64,000 bases of DNA from UBA1845 sp002338715 (GTDB lineage Bacteria > Planctomycetota > Phycisphaerae > UBA1845). The DNA lies in assembly GCA_035344155.1 (NCBI GenBank), contig DAORAL010000004.1, forward strand, positions 128,471 through 192,470, given 5' to 3'. The position numbers and the translations under genes are program-made. This document shows, in pieces, positions 9,986 through 18,221 of the stretch. The notes under the pieces are model-generated. The model worked only from the letters and a program-made list of their open reading frames with translations, ran no database searches and was not told where the DNA came from. Position 1 is the stretch's first letter, and each line of letters starts with the position of its first letter.

Positions 9986-10792
9986 ATGATGATGCGCATA
10001 AAGAGTGTGCACGCACGTTGTTTATTCGGAATGTTGGCGATTGGCGCGATGACCGCCGCCCCAGGTTGCGGATACACGCCGCCGGAAGTCGAAAAATCGC
10101 CAAGCCCACGCACCGATGGGTCCGTTCAAGTCTGCGACAAAGCCCCATTGCCTGAAGATGCGCTCACGTTGGTCGTTCTTGATTGGGATGGCGGTCAGAG
10201 TCCGCTCGTCCGCGACAAGGTGCTGACCGGATTCGACGTGGGTTCGCTCGACATCGCCGAGGCGAAGTCCATTACTCAAGAAGAGTTCGAAACGATCGTT
10301 CTTGATCGCGTTCGTGAAATCCTCTGCGTGCTCGATCCGATGGATGTGGCTGTCATCATTGGCGACGGTGCCGACTATCAGGACTCGACCGTGGTCCACA
10401 TCACCGGAGACGCGCCGGCCAACGATGCGAAGCAGATCGGTCAATCCCATTTCGACCTGTGCAATGAACATCTGGATGACTCCAGTGTGATCTGGGGCGG
10501 TGCGTTGGCCACCCGCGTCAAATCGGCGACCCTTGATGAGTGGGTGAACGCATTTGCAAACACCATCGCCCATGAAACGGGGCACACGCTGGGATTCTTC
10601 CATCCCGATCCCGATGCGGTGGAGCGGCTGCTGCTGACGCCGTCATCGGAAATCATGCGGGCCAACACCACGACCGAAGAATTGCTCAAACCACAGGCGT
10701 TCCTGCTTGATCAGGACACCTGCCCGGGCGGTGTTGGTGTTGGCGATACGTCGTACCGCGTGACCGGTGGCGTGCCCTACGAGTTGGAGTAG
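9986..10792 (+). CDS. Metzincin-like zinc metalloprotease lipoprotein
   Basis: The ATG at 9986 (or the next two ATG codons) follows a strong GGAGG/GGAG signal, giving up to 268 residues. The N-terminus is a lipoprotein signal with Cys near AAPGC. The key motif is HETGHTLGFFH at 196-206, which fits the metzincin zinc site HExxHxxGxxH. About 18 residues later SEIMRAN (Met224) is a plausible Met-turn. The region before the motif is an unfamiliar acidic alpha/beta domain (VLDWDGGQSPLVRDKV, DVAVIIGDGADYQDSTVVH). Metzincins cleave proteins or peptides outside the cytoplasm, so a surface or periplasmic protease is inferred. It might instead be an inactive homologue; the substrate cannot be guessed. 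Monocistronic by spacing. Confidence 0.78.
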   Translation: MMMRIKSVHARCLFGMLAIGAMTAAPGCGYTPPEVEKSPSPRTDGSVQVCDKAPLPEDALTLVVLDWDGGQSPLVRDKVLTGFDVGSLDIAEAKSITQEEFETIVLDRVREILCVLDPMDVAVIIGDGADYQDSTVVHITGDAPANDAKQIGQSHFDLCNEHLDDSSVIWGGALATRVKSATLDEWVNAFANTIAHETGHTLGFFHPDPDAVERLLLTPSSEIMRANTTTEELLKPQAFLLDQDTCPGGVGVGDTSYRVTGGVPYELE

Positions 10793-10939
10793 ACGCTGTT
10801 AATAGTGGTGCGGCTTGTATCGCGCCGATTCAAAATGCGTCTTCCGATTTGATCCTCTTACAATTCCTGCTAGGTTACCCGCGAAAGCTGCGTGTCGTTC
10901 GCTTGCTTGATCGTTGCTTCTGCGGAGATCTGTACTTTC

Positions 10940-13894
10940 ATGGCCGGAAGGAAGATCAATTGGCGCGTTTGCGTCCGGGCGACCGGCGACGAATACGACG
11001 CAAAAGGTCGCGATGCCCTGACCGAACTGCACCACCTCGGCTTTGATGAAGTCACTTCTGTTCAAACCACCCGTATCTATGAATTCTGCGGTTCGCTGTC
11101 GCGCGAACAGATCGCGGTTCTTTGCGATCGGCTGTTCGTCAACCCGGCGATCGAGTCGGCGTCCGTTGAGGCGGTGATCGATTGGCCCGAATCGAATGCG
11201 CCGATGGTGGAGGTTCACTTCCAACCGGGGGTGATGGACCCGGTGGCGCTCAGTGCGCTGCAAGCCGCCAACGATTTGCTTCTGGCGGACCGGGCAGCGT
11301 CGGATCGGCCCATCGAGCTGATCCAAACGGCGTGGCGATACGAAATCGCGGGCGCTACCAAGCTGAATCGCATCGAAGCAATGGCGCAGAGCGCGTTGGC
11401 CAACGCCTGCGTCGAGCGGGTATTCGTCAAGGCGTTCGATCGTTGCGATGTGTTGCCGACCGACTTCGCCATTCCGCCCGTTGTGGATTTTGAGTTGGTA
11501 ACGGTTGAGTTGGTCGGCAAGGATGACGACGCGCTCACCGCGATTTCAAAGCAGGGGCGATTGTTTCTGTCGACGCAGGAAATGCAGGCGATACAGCAGC
11601 ATTATCAAACGCTGGGTCGCAACCCCACCGACATCGAACTCGAAACCATCGCCCAGACCTGGTCGGAACATTGCGTTCACAAAACGCTCAAGAGCGCAGT
11701 CGAATACAAAGGTCGCGCGTTCGGCGCTGAAAGTACGTCGGATGACAATGTCGAGCAGCGTTACGACAACCTTCTCGTCGATACAATCGCCCGCGCCACC
11801 CGCGAACTAAACCGCGACTGGTGCCTGTCGGTATTTGAAGACAATGCCGGGGTGGTCGCGTTCGACGAAGACAATGGCATCGCATTCAAGGTCGAAACGC
11901 ACAACCATCCATCCGCGATCGAGCCGTACGGTGGTGCTGCAACGGGCGTCGGTGGATGCGTTCGCGATATTCTCGGTTGCGGACTTGGTGCGAAACCCAT
12001 CGCCAACACGGATGTTTTTTGCGTGGCTCAGCCCGACTGGGATTCGAATCGCCTGCCCAACGGCGTGTTGCACCCGCGGCGCATCTTGCGCGGGATCATT
12101 TCGGGCGTGCGCGATTATGGCAATCGCATGGGTATTCCAACCGTCGCGGGAAGTTTGCACTTCGACGAGCGGTACCTGGCCAACCCGTTGGTGTTCGTCG
12201 GGTCGGTGGGCATCATCCCGCGCAAGCACATCGCCAAAGCACCGCAAGCCGGTGATCGCGTGGTCGTCGTGGGTGGTCGAACCGGGCGCGACGGCATCGG
12301 TGGGGCGACGTTCTCATCGGGCGAACTGACCGATTCGCATGCCGACGAATTCGCCCATGCCGTGCAGATCGGTAACGCCATCGAAGAAAAGAAAGTGCAG
12401 GACGCGCTGCTGCGGGCCCGCGATCACGAAAGCGGTTGCCTGTACTCGGCGGTGACGGACTGTGGCGCGGGCGGACTCAGTAGCGCCGTTGGCGAGATGG
12501 CCGAACACCTCGGGGCGACGGTTCAACTCGAAAACGTCCCACTGAAATATTCCGGACTGCGCTACAACGAAATCTGGTTGTCGGAAGCGCAGGAACGCAT
12601 GGTGCTTTCGGTTCCGCCGGCGAAGATGGACGCGCTGCGCGAGGTGTTTGAGCGCGAAAGCGTTGAGGTGGCTGACATCGGCGAATTCAACGACAGCGGT
12701 ACGCTCGAACTTCGCTTCAATGACGATCAGGTGGGGCGACTCGAACTGAATTTCATGCACAACGGCGTGCCGAAAACGACGCGCGTCGCCCGTTGGCATG
12801 GTCCGCCCGAAGGCGTCGCGCCGGCGAACCCGACGCCGATCACGCCGCAAAACGCCGAAGAAATCATGCTGTCCAAACTCGCTTCGATCGATTCGTGTTC
12901 GCGCGAGCCGATCTTTCGCCAATACGATTTTGAGGTGCAGGGCGGTAGCGTGATCAAACCGACGGTTGGCGTCGGTGAAGGTCCGTCGGATGCAGCCGTC
13001 ATCACGCCGAGGCTTGATTCGAACCGTGGTGTGGCGATTGGCATGGGGTTGTGCAGCGACCGCGTCGAGCCCGATCCGTACTGGATGGCCGTCCGCTCGA
13101 TCGACGAAGCGATTCGCAACCTTGTGTGCGTGGGAGCAGACCCGTCGCGCATTGCCATCCTCGATAACTTCTGCTGGGGCGGGTGCGCCGACGAAACGGC
13201 GATGGGTGCGCTCGTGCGGGCGTGTCAGGGGTGCCACGATGCGGCACTGGCGTACAAGACGCCGTTCATCTCCGGCAAGGATTCGCTCAACAACCAGTTC
13301 TCGCTCTCGCCCGAAGATGCCGAGCGATTGAACCTCCCCAAAACCATCGCCATCCCGCCGACGCTGCTGGTCAGCGGCATCGGGCATATCGAAGATGTTC
13401 GCAAGTGTGTGACGTCGGATTTGAAGAGGGTGGATGAATATATCGTCGCCGTGGTATTCGATTGGGAATCGCCGGACCTCGAACAGTTTGCCAAGACTCA
13501 CGCGGCTGTGGCAAATATGATTCGTCAAGGCGATGTCCTGGCTTGCCATGACTTTGGTGAAGATGGCATCGCCTGCGCCCTGGCCGAGATGTGCATCGGA
13601 GGCAATAGAGGTGCGAACCTGATGCTGCAAGACACGTGCAAGGACACGTTGAATCAGCTCTTTGGCGGTAAGCACACTGGCTACGTCATGCAAGTCCGCG
13701 AACCGATAAATCCTGCGAACATGGATGCAGTCGAAGAACTGACATGGACGCTCGATCTTTGGGGGCGGCCCAATGACAAACGGCTCAGGCTTGATATGTA
13801 CGGCGACATCTTAATTGACGTTGAAATCTCAACATTAAAGCACTTGTGGCGCAACGGTCTGCGCCGTGATTTGGGAGGACGCGTCGATGGGTAA
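10940..13894 (+). CDS. purL: Phosphoribosylformylglycinamidine synthase, PurL with fused PurS-like N-terminus
   Basis: The product has 984 residues from the ATG at 10940. It catalyses ATP-dependent conversion of FGAR to FGAM in purine synthesis, using ammonia from PurQ. Residues about 5-200 look like two PurS-type halves (INWRVCVRA...VTSVQTTRIYEF and MVEVHFQPGVMDPVALSAL...CVERVFVK). PurL proper begins near 205 and has WSEHC at 241-245, HNHPSAIEPYGGAATGVGG, VTDCGAGGLSSAVGE and RSIDEAIRNLVCVGADP. There is no glutaminase domain; that is supplied by the overlapping purQ. Free-standing PurL is usually shorter and works with a separate PurS, so this is intermediate between small and large PurL. The start was chosen because the upstream frame is not conserved-looking. 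Confidence 0.96.
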   Translation: MAGRKINWRVCVRATGDEYDAKGRDALTELHHLGFDEVTSVQTTRIYEFCGSLSREQIAVLCDRLFVNPAIESASVEAVIDWPESNAPMVEVHFQPGVMDPVALSALQAANDLLLADRAASDRPIELIQTAWRYEIAGATKLNRIEAMAQSALANACVERVFVKAFDRCDVLPTDFAIPPVVDFELVTVELVGKDDDALTAISKQGRLFLSTQEMQAIQQHYQTLGRNPTDIELETIAQTWSEHCVHKTLKSAVEYKGRAFGAESTSDDNVEQRYDNLLVDTIARATRELNRDWCLSVFEDNAGVVAFDEDNGIAFKVETHNHPSAIEPYGGAATGVGGCVRDILGCGLGAKPIANTDVFCVAQPDWDSNRLPNGVLHPRRILRGIISGVRDYGNRMGIPTVAGSLHFDERYLANPLVFVGSVGIIPRKHIAKAPQAGDRVVVVGGRTGRDGIGGATFSSGELTDSHADEFAHAVQIGNAIEEKKVQDALLRARDHESGCLYSAVTDCGAGGLSSAVGEMAEHLGATVQLENVPLKYSGLRYNEIWLSEAQERMVLSVPPAKMDALREVFERESVEVADIGEFNDSGTLELRFNDDQVGRLELNFMHNGVPKTTRVARWHGPPEGVAPANPTPITPQNAEEIMLSKLASIDSCSREPIFRQYDFEVQGGSVIKPTVGVGEGPSDAAVITPRLDSNRGVAIGMGLCSDRVEPDPYWMAVRSIDEAIRNLVCVGADPSRIAILDNFCWGGCADETAMGALVRACQGCHDAALAYKTPFISGKDSLNNQFSLSPEDAERLNLPKTIAIPPTLLVSGIGHIEDVRKCVTSDLKRVDEYIVAVVFDWESPDLEQFAKTHAAVANMIRQGDVLACHDFGEDGIACALAEMCIGGNRGANLMLQDTCKDTLNQLFGGKHTGYVMQVREPINPANMDAVEELTWTLDLWGRPNDKRLRLDMYGDILIDVEISTLKHLWRNGLRRDLGGRVDG

Positions 13895-14636
13895 ACCGCG
13901 TGTGGCGATCTTAAGGTCGGCTGGCATCAACTGTGACGAGGAGACGGTCTTCGCGTGGAACCTTGCTGGTGCGGATGCATCGCTTGTTCACCTTGACGAT
14001 GTTGTGGCGATGCCGGCGCGCGTGGATGAGTACGATATCCTCACCCTTCCCGGCGGGTTCAGCTTTGGCGATGACATTTCTGCCGGCGCGATTTTTGCGA
14101 GTCGCATTGGCCAAGCGCTTTCTGATGCGATTCGCCGACTCGTGGATCGCGGCGGACTCGTGCTGGGCATCTGCAACGGTTTTCAGGTACTCGTCAAATC
14201 CGGGTTGCTCAATGTCGGCGTTGCCGATACCGCTTGTAGCCTCACGATCAACACTTCGGGCCGATTCACCTGTCGATGGATTACGGTGCGCACGGATGCG
14301 GACCACTGCGCGTTTCTCGAACCGGACCGTTCGTATTTTCTACCAATCGCACATGCCGAAGGGCGCTTCGTTTATTCCAAATTGAGCGAAGGAACCTGGG
14401 ACCCAATTGCGCTTCGCTACACCGAGGGCGTCGAACGCATCGGCCCCATCAATCCCAATGGCAGCGCCGACGACATCGCCGCGATCACCGACGCCACGGG
14501 CCGCATCATGGGCTTGATGCCGCACCCCGAACGCTATGTCCGCCACACGCAGCACCCGTTCTGGACCACACTTCCCGAAGTCGCCGAGCCCGACGGTTTG
14601 GCGATTTTCCGCACTGCGGTTAAAAACGTCGGCTGA
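13887..14636 (+). CDS. purQ: Phosphoribosylformylglycinamidine synthase glutaminase subunit
   Basis: The ATG at 13887 lies inside the last codons of purL (8-bp overlap) and follows GGGAGGAC, so the two are translationally coupled. The 249-residue class-I glutamine amidotransferase has the nucleophile Cys96 in LVLGICNGFQ and the His-Glu part of the triad in MPHPER. It hydrolyses glutamine and passes ammonia to PurL. It is slightly longer than typical small PurQ, with a full-length C-terminal segment (HPFWTTLPEVAEPDGLAIF). The start is set by MGKPRVAILRSAGINCDEE, the classic PurQ N-terminus. Confidence 0.96.
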   Translation: MGKPRVAILRSAGINCDEETVFAWNLAGADASLVHLDDVVAMPARVDEYDILTLPGGFSFGDDISAGAIFASRIGQALSDAIRRLVDRGGLVLGICNGFQVLVKSGLLNVGVADTACSLTINTSGRFTCRWITVRTDADHCAFLEPDRSYFLPIAHAEGRFVYSKLSEGTWDPIALRYTEGVERIGPINPNGSADDIAAITDATGRIMGLMPHPERYVRHTQHPFWTTLPEVAEPDGLAIFRTAVKNVG

Positions 14637-14659
14637 CCCCTACCATCGGGAGCCTGACA

Positions 14660-16411
14660 TTGCCAAGTCTCGTTCGATCACAAGATCGGTCTCGACCGTT
14701 GACGTGGGCCTGTTTGCTGACGGGCGCGTTGATCGTATTGCTCGTTGCGCCGACCGTTTTCGCGCAGGGTGATCCCGCGCAAGCGGTGACGCCTGCGGCT
14801 GCGTCACCGATGCAATATGGCGGTTGGGTGCTGCTACCGGCGCTGTCGGCGATTGTGCTGGCGATTGCGACGCGGCAGGTGATTCCATCGCTGTTCATCG
14901 GTACGTTGGTCGCTTCGATGATGCTTTGTCGAATCGCGCCGGACCATTCGGGCGGTGTGTTTTCGACCGTCATCGATGGTTCCGCTGACGCGATGGCCGT
15001 CTTTGTCGTGGGTGCGGTGGCCGACGCCGATCACGCCAAGGTCGTGCTCTTTACATTGATGATTGGCGGGATGGTCGGCGTGGTGAATGCGTCGGGCGGG
15101 ACGCGGGCGATGGTGGAGATGGTCGCGCGGCGGGCGTCGACAAAGCGGCAAGGGCAATGCACCGTCTGGCTCGCCGGTCTCGTCGTGTTCTTCGACGACT
15201 ATGCCAACACCATGATCGTCGGGCCAACGATGCAGCCGCTGTTCGACCGGTTGAAGATTTCGCGGGCAAAGCTTGCATACATCGTCGATTCGACCGCCGC
15301 CCCCGTGGCTTCGATCGCACTCGTCGGGACGTGGGTCGGTGCCGAGATCGGATACATCGACGGCGCTCTTCAAGATGTCGCCAGTTCGGGCACGCCAGCA
15401 TTTCTTTCGTCGGTCGATGCGTGGGGCACGTTCATCAACAGCATTCCGTATCGGTTCTATGCGATTCTCGCGCTGGTGATGGTGTTCATCATCGGTTGGA
15501 CGGGACGTGACTTCGGTGCGATGCGCCGACACGAACAACTGGCGGCTGATGGTCGCGGCGTCGAAGAAACGCATGCATCCGAACATCCCGTCGGGCGATT
15601 CGACTGGTTGCTCGCGGCGATTCCGGTGTTGACGTTGGTGGCTGTGACGGGCGTTGCGCTGCTGTATCCCGGTTATGCCAAAGCCCATGCCAACGGTGTG
15701 CCGCTGGCGTGGAAGTCGATGTTCGATGACGCCGATTCGTACAACGCGATTCTCTTTGGGGCGATGGCCTGTCTGATCGCGGCGATGCTGCTGGCCGTCG
15801 GTTCGCGCCGATCGAAGTTGCATGATGCGGTCGAGGGAATGGTCGAGGGGATGACGCGGATGTTCCCGGCGATCGTGGTGTTGGTGCTGGCGTGGTCGCT
15901 GTCGCAATCGTCGCAGGATTTGAAGGTCGGCGAGGTGGTCAGCGCTTGGCTGGTAGCGAAGAATTTCGCGATGCAGAATTTGCCGGTGGTCGTGTTTGCT
16001 TGTGCGGCTGGCGTGTCGTTCGCGACGGGGACATCGTGGGGGACGATGGGAATTCTCTGCCCGGTGGTTGTGCGGGTAGCAGCCGACATGGGTGCGGACC
16101 TGCCAGCCGACACCGCACTGCCGCTGTTTTACGGCAGCGTGGGAAGCGTGCTGGCCGGCGCGATCTTCGGCGACCATTGCTCACCGATCAGCGACACCAC
16201 GGTCCTGTCGTCAGCCGCAAGCGGTTGCGACCACCAGGTCCACGTCTGGACGCAATTGCCCTACGCCCTGGTAACAGCAGCAGTATCGATGGCCACCGGC
16301 GATCTCCTGTGTGCAAGGCTGCAACTGTCGCCCTGGCTGGGACTGGTTTTCGGCACAATCATATTGGTGGTGCTGGTCGCCATGCTGGGTCGAAAGACAA
16401 ATCATCGGTAG
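14660..16411 (+). CDS. NhaC-type Na+/H+ antiporter family protein
   Basis: The 583-residue membrane protein starts at a TTG just after GGGAGCC. An N-terminal signal-like hydrophobic stretch (ACLLTGALIVLLVAPTVFA) precedes about ten further transmembrane segments. Family features include DDYANTMIVGPTMQPLFDRLKISRAKLAYIVDSTAAP and a C-terminal TGTSWGTMGILCPVV...GAIFGDHCSPISDTTVLSS. The family exchanges Na+ for H+ or organic anions, and the cargo here is unproven. The gene follows purQ by 23 bp, but no functional link is obvious. Its TAG stop codon is part of a REP-like GTAG at 16408. Confidence 0.88.
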   Translation: MPSLVRSQDRSRPLTWACLLTGALIVLLVAPTVFAQGDPAQAVTPAAASPMQYGGWVLLPALSAIVLAIATRQVIPSLFIGTLVASMMLCRIAPDHSGGVFSTVIDGSADAMAVFVVGAVADADHAKVVLFTLMIGGMVGVVNASGGTRAMVEMVARRASTKRQGQCTVWLAGLVVFFDDYANTMIVGPTMQPLFDRLKISRAKLAYIVDSTAAPVASIALVGTWVGAEIGYIDGALQDVASSGTPAFLSSVDAWGTFINSIPYRFYAILALVMVFIIGWTGRDFGAMRRHEQLAADGRGVEETHASEHPVGRFDWLLAAIPVLTLVAVTGVALLYPGYAKAHANGVPLAWKSMFDDADSYNAILFGAMACLIAAMLLAVGSRRSKLHDAVEGMVEGMTRMFPAIVVLVLAWSLSQSSQDLKVGEVVSAWLVAKNFAMQNLPVVVFACAAGVSFATGTSWGTMGILCPVVVRVAADMGADLPADTALPLFYGSVGSVLAGAIFGDHCSPISDTTVLSSAASGCDHQVHVWTQLPYALVTAAVSMATGDLLCARLQLSPWLGLVFGTIILVVLVAMLGRKTNHR

Positions 16412-16429
16412 GGTGCGGTTCACCGCACC
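16408..16429 (+). repeat. REP-like element, GGTGCGG family
   Basis: GTAG is followed by a perfect 8-bp hairpin GGTGCGGT-TC-ACCGCACC. The GTAG overlaps the stop codon of the antiporter gene. Related copies are at 17616-17637 and 45369-45390. Confidence 0.75.
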
Positions 16430-16511
16430 TGTTTCGGGCCGAGTATGCCAAACACGCTCGAATTCAATGGGCTCTGCCATTGGAATGACGAATGATCGGT
16501 TGGAGAAAATC

Positions 16512-17606
16512 ATGAAGAGCAGAACAAGAATTGCACTCATTGTGTTCTTAACGATCACATTGACCAACTCCATGTTGCTCGCAAGCCAGCGATTTTGGTC
16601 GCTACATGACCTGATTGCATTTAGTGATGTCGTAGCAATCATCGAGGTTACCGCAGTTGAAGAATCCGAACCTCGCAAAGGAAACGCTGGAGACTGTCGC
16701 ACAGGTGGAATGGTTCGAGATGTTTCGGCCACATTCAGTTGGACCGAGCGGATCGCGCAATGTCCGTATGCCAAGATTCCAGAAGGAGAGTCGCTGAAAC
16801 TGACATTCGCGCGGGCTCTGTACGGCGAAGAGGTCGGTCCGGGCCAACATCTTGCATTCCTTCAACAGAATTCGGCTGATCAATTCACTTTGGCCGCATA
16901 TCCGAGGTACTCGATTTTTCCCGTGACGAATGGCGGCATCGAGTTTCCCAGGTCTTGGCGCTACACCGAAGATGCGTTGGCCCTTTCGCCTTTGACCTCA
17001 GTGGAAGAAGCCAGATCGATCGTTCAAAAAGCAAAGATTCCAGATCAGCCTCAGACGTTTACGGCTTCGACGGTTCGCATTTGGAACAATTCGAGCGAAC
17101 CTCTCGGTCAATCGATGTGTCGCTTCACGTCGAATACGAAAGAATCGCTGGGTGGAACAAGGGCGGATTCTCAACACGGCTTTCATACGATGCTTGCTGG
17201 GTATTTCAATTGCGCAATTCTGAACGAAATGCTTCATTTGAAGGCAATGTCTGTCGACCCGAAAAACAGGCGGTTTGTTGTTTCGGGGGATTGGATAGAC
17301 GGGTATTTTGTCGCAACGAAAATCACAAGCATCCTTGACCGCGACGAGTTACTGAATGCCGATCCTGCAGTGCCGCTCGATGAGGCTGCCGCGATCAACA
17401 TTGCAAAGGAGGCAGTTGCGGCGAATGAAAAGTGGGATCTTGGTGCCAAGTACGAGGCTCGGCGTGACGGCGAAGGCTGGTCAGTTATTGTATGGCGAAT
17501 CACCGGATATGATCAGGATGGTTCGCCGCAGTTCACGCCTGGAGGGCATAGGATTGTTTCGATAGATGTTGATGGAAAAGTGACCCGGTACAGTATTGGT
17601 TGTTAA
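16512..17606 (+). CDS. Secreted protein of unknown function
   Basis: From the ATG at 16512 the product has 364 residues and starts with a signal peptide (RIALIVFLTITLTNSMLLA). The upstream part of the open frame runs through a REP-like repeat and looks non-coding, so I use the later start, preceded by TTGGAGAAAATC. The first half is reminiscent of secreted proteins beginning with LIAFSDVVAIIEVTAVEESE and including a short AFLQQN segment. The C-terminal 70 residues (EAAAINIAKEAVAAN...GEGWSVIVWRITGY...HRIVSIDVDGKVTRY) resemble a PepSY-like or inhibitor-type alpha/beta module. No enzyme motif is seen. Codon use is more AT-rich than in the neighbouring purine genes. Confidence 0.7.
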   Translation: MKSRTRIALIVFLTITLTNSMLLASQRFWSLHDLIAFSDVVAIIEVTAVEESEPRKGNAGDCRTGGMVRDVSATFSWTERIAQCPYAKIPEGESLKLTFARALYGEEVGPGQHLAFLQQNSADQFTLAAYPRYSIFPVTNGGIEFPRSWRYTEDALALSPLTSVEEARSIVQKAKIPDQPQTFTASTVRIWNNSSEPLGQSMCRFTSNTKESLGGTRADSQHGFHTMLAGYFNCAILNEMLHLKAMSVDPKNRRFVVSGDWIDGYFVATKITSILDRDELLNADPAVPLDEAAAINIAKEAVAANEKWDLGAKYEARRDGEGWSVIVWRITGYDQDGSPQFTPGGHRIVSIDVDGKVTRYSIGC

Positions 17607-17615
17607 CGCGCGAAG

Positions 17616-17637
17616 CGTGCGGCTTGCCGCAGCCTAC
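17616..17637 (-). repeat. REP-like element, GGTGCGG family, degenerate, reverse orientation
   Basis: Read on the minus strand this is GTAG followed by an imperfect hairpin with core TGCGGC-AA-GCCGCA. It lies between the secreted protein gene and the frameshifted gene. Confidence 0.6.
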
Positions 17638-17656
17638 AGAATTCAGCCGATGTATC

Positions 17657-18090
17657 ATGTCAAATTCGCTCAATGAAACTCGGCTTTCGATTGGCGTCCT
17701 TGACGATTTCAAGGGTGATACGACGATCCTGATCCTCGGTTATTCCGATTCATTTGCGAAACTTGCGACAATGATGCGCGCCACCATCGGTGGGGAGGTG
17801 CCCGCGTTATCGATTACCGAACTTGATTTTGTGGATGTCTATGGCCCACTGAGTTTGACGCTCTACTGCGTTGGTGAAGGCAAGACCAAAGGCTGCATCA
17901 AGTCGGAAGGCCCCGGTGAGAATTCGTATCAATGGATTCTCGACGATGAAGCCTGCCTTGAATATTGCGAGAAGCTGGAATTGCTGGCAGGTAGCGATGG
18001 GCTAGGCATCAGCATCTTGAGACATTTTATCCCGAAGTTGTGTTGGAGATGGCGTCGTCACGCGAGTACAATTCAAGTATATTCAACTGA
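17657..18090 (+). pseudogene. Hypothetical protein broken by a probable 1-nt deletion
   Basis: The frame from the ATG at 17657 (MSNSLNETRLSIGV) is plausible up to LLAGSDGLG near 18006, then turns into an unlikely Arg/Trp/Cys-rich tail (LRHFIPKLCWRWRRH) that stays open to 18169. Starting at base 18007 in the next frame the translation reads HQHLETFYPEVVLEMASSREY and soon stops at TGA 18088-18090. GHQ.LE...EVVLE.ASSREY is the sort of ending I recall from small hypothetical proteins and joins smoothly to GLG. The simplest explanation is loss of one base around 18005-18007. The intact protein would have about 144 residues; function unknown. A sequencing or assembly error is the alternative. Confidence 0.65.
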
Positions 18091-18134
18091 TACCCGCAGG
18101 GTACGCATTGGCACGCTTCTTGCGAGACTGAATG

Positions 18135-18163
18135 AAAGGTGCGCCGAGGTAAACCGCACCTTT
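18135..18163 (+). repeat. 9-bp perfect inverted repeat, possible REP relic
   Basis: AAAGGTGCG and CGCACCTTT are separated by 11 bases containing GGTAAAC. The arm resembles the GGTGCGG repeat family. No T-tract follows, so a terminator role is doubtful. It lies downstream of the corrected stop at 18090, which supports that stop as the true gene end. Confidence 0.45.
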
Positions 18164-18221
18164 ATATGATACTTGCTTGTGCAATTACAAATCCCGTTTT
18201 GCAAATTGTCGAGGTCGACCC

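Noticed and set aside
12314..13693. A 459-codon open frame antisense to purL
   Set aside because: purL motifs are continuous on the plus strand; the antisense product is low in recognisable structure.
14834..16177. A long open frame antisense to the antiporter gene
   Set aside because: The product is rich in His and Arg with no domain, as expected from the reverse complement of GC-rich membrane-protein codons.
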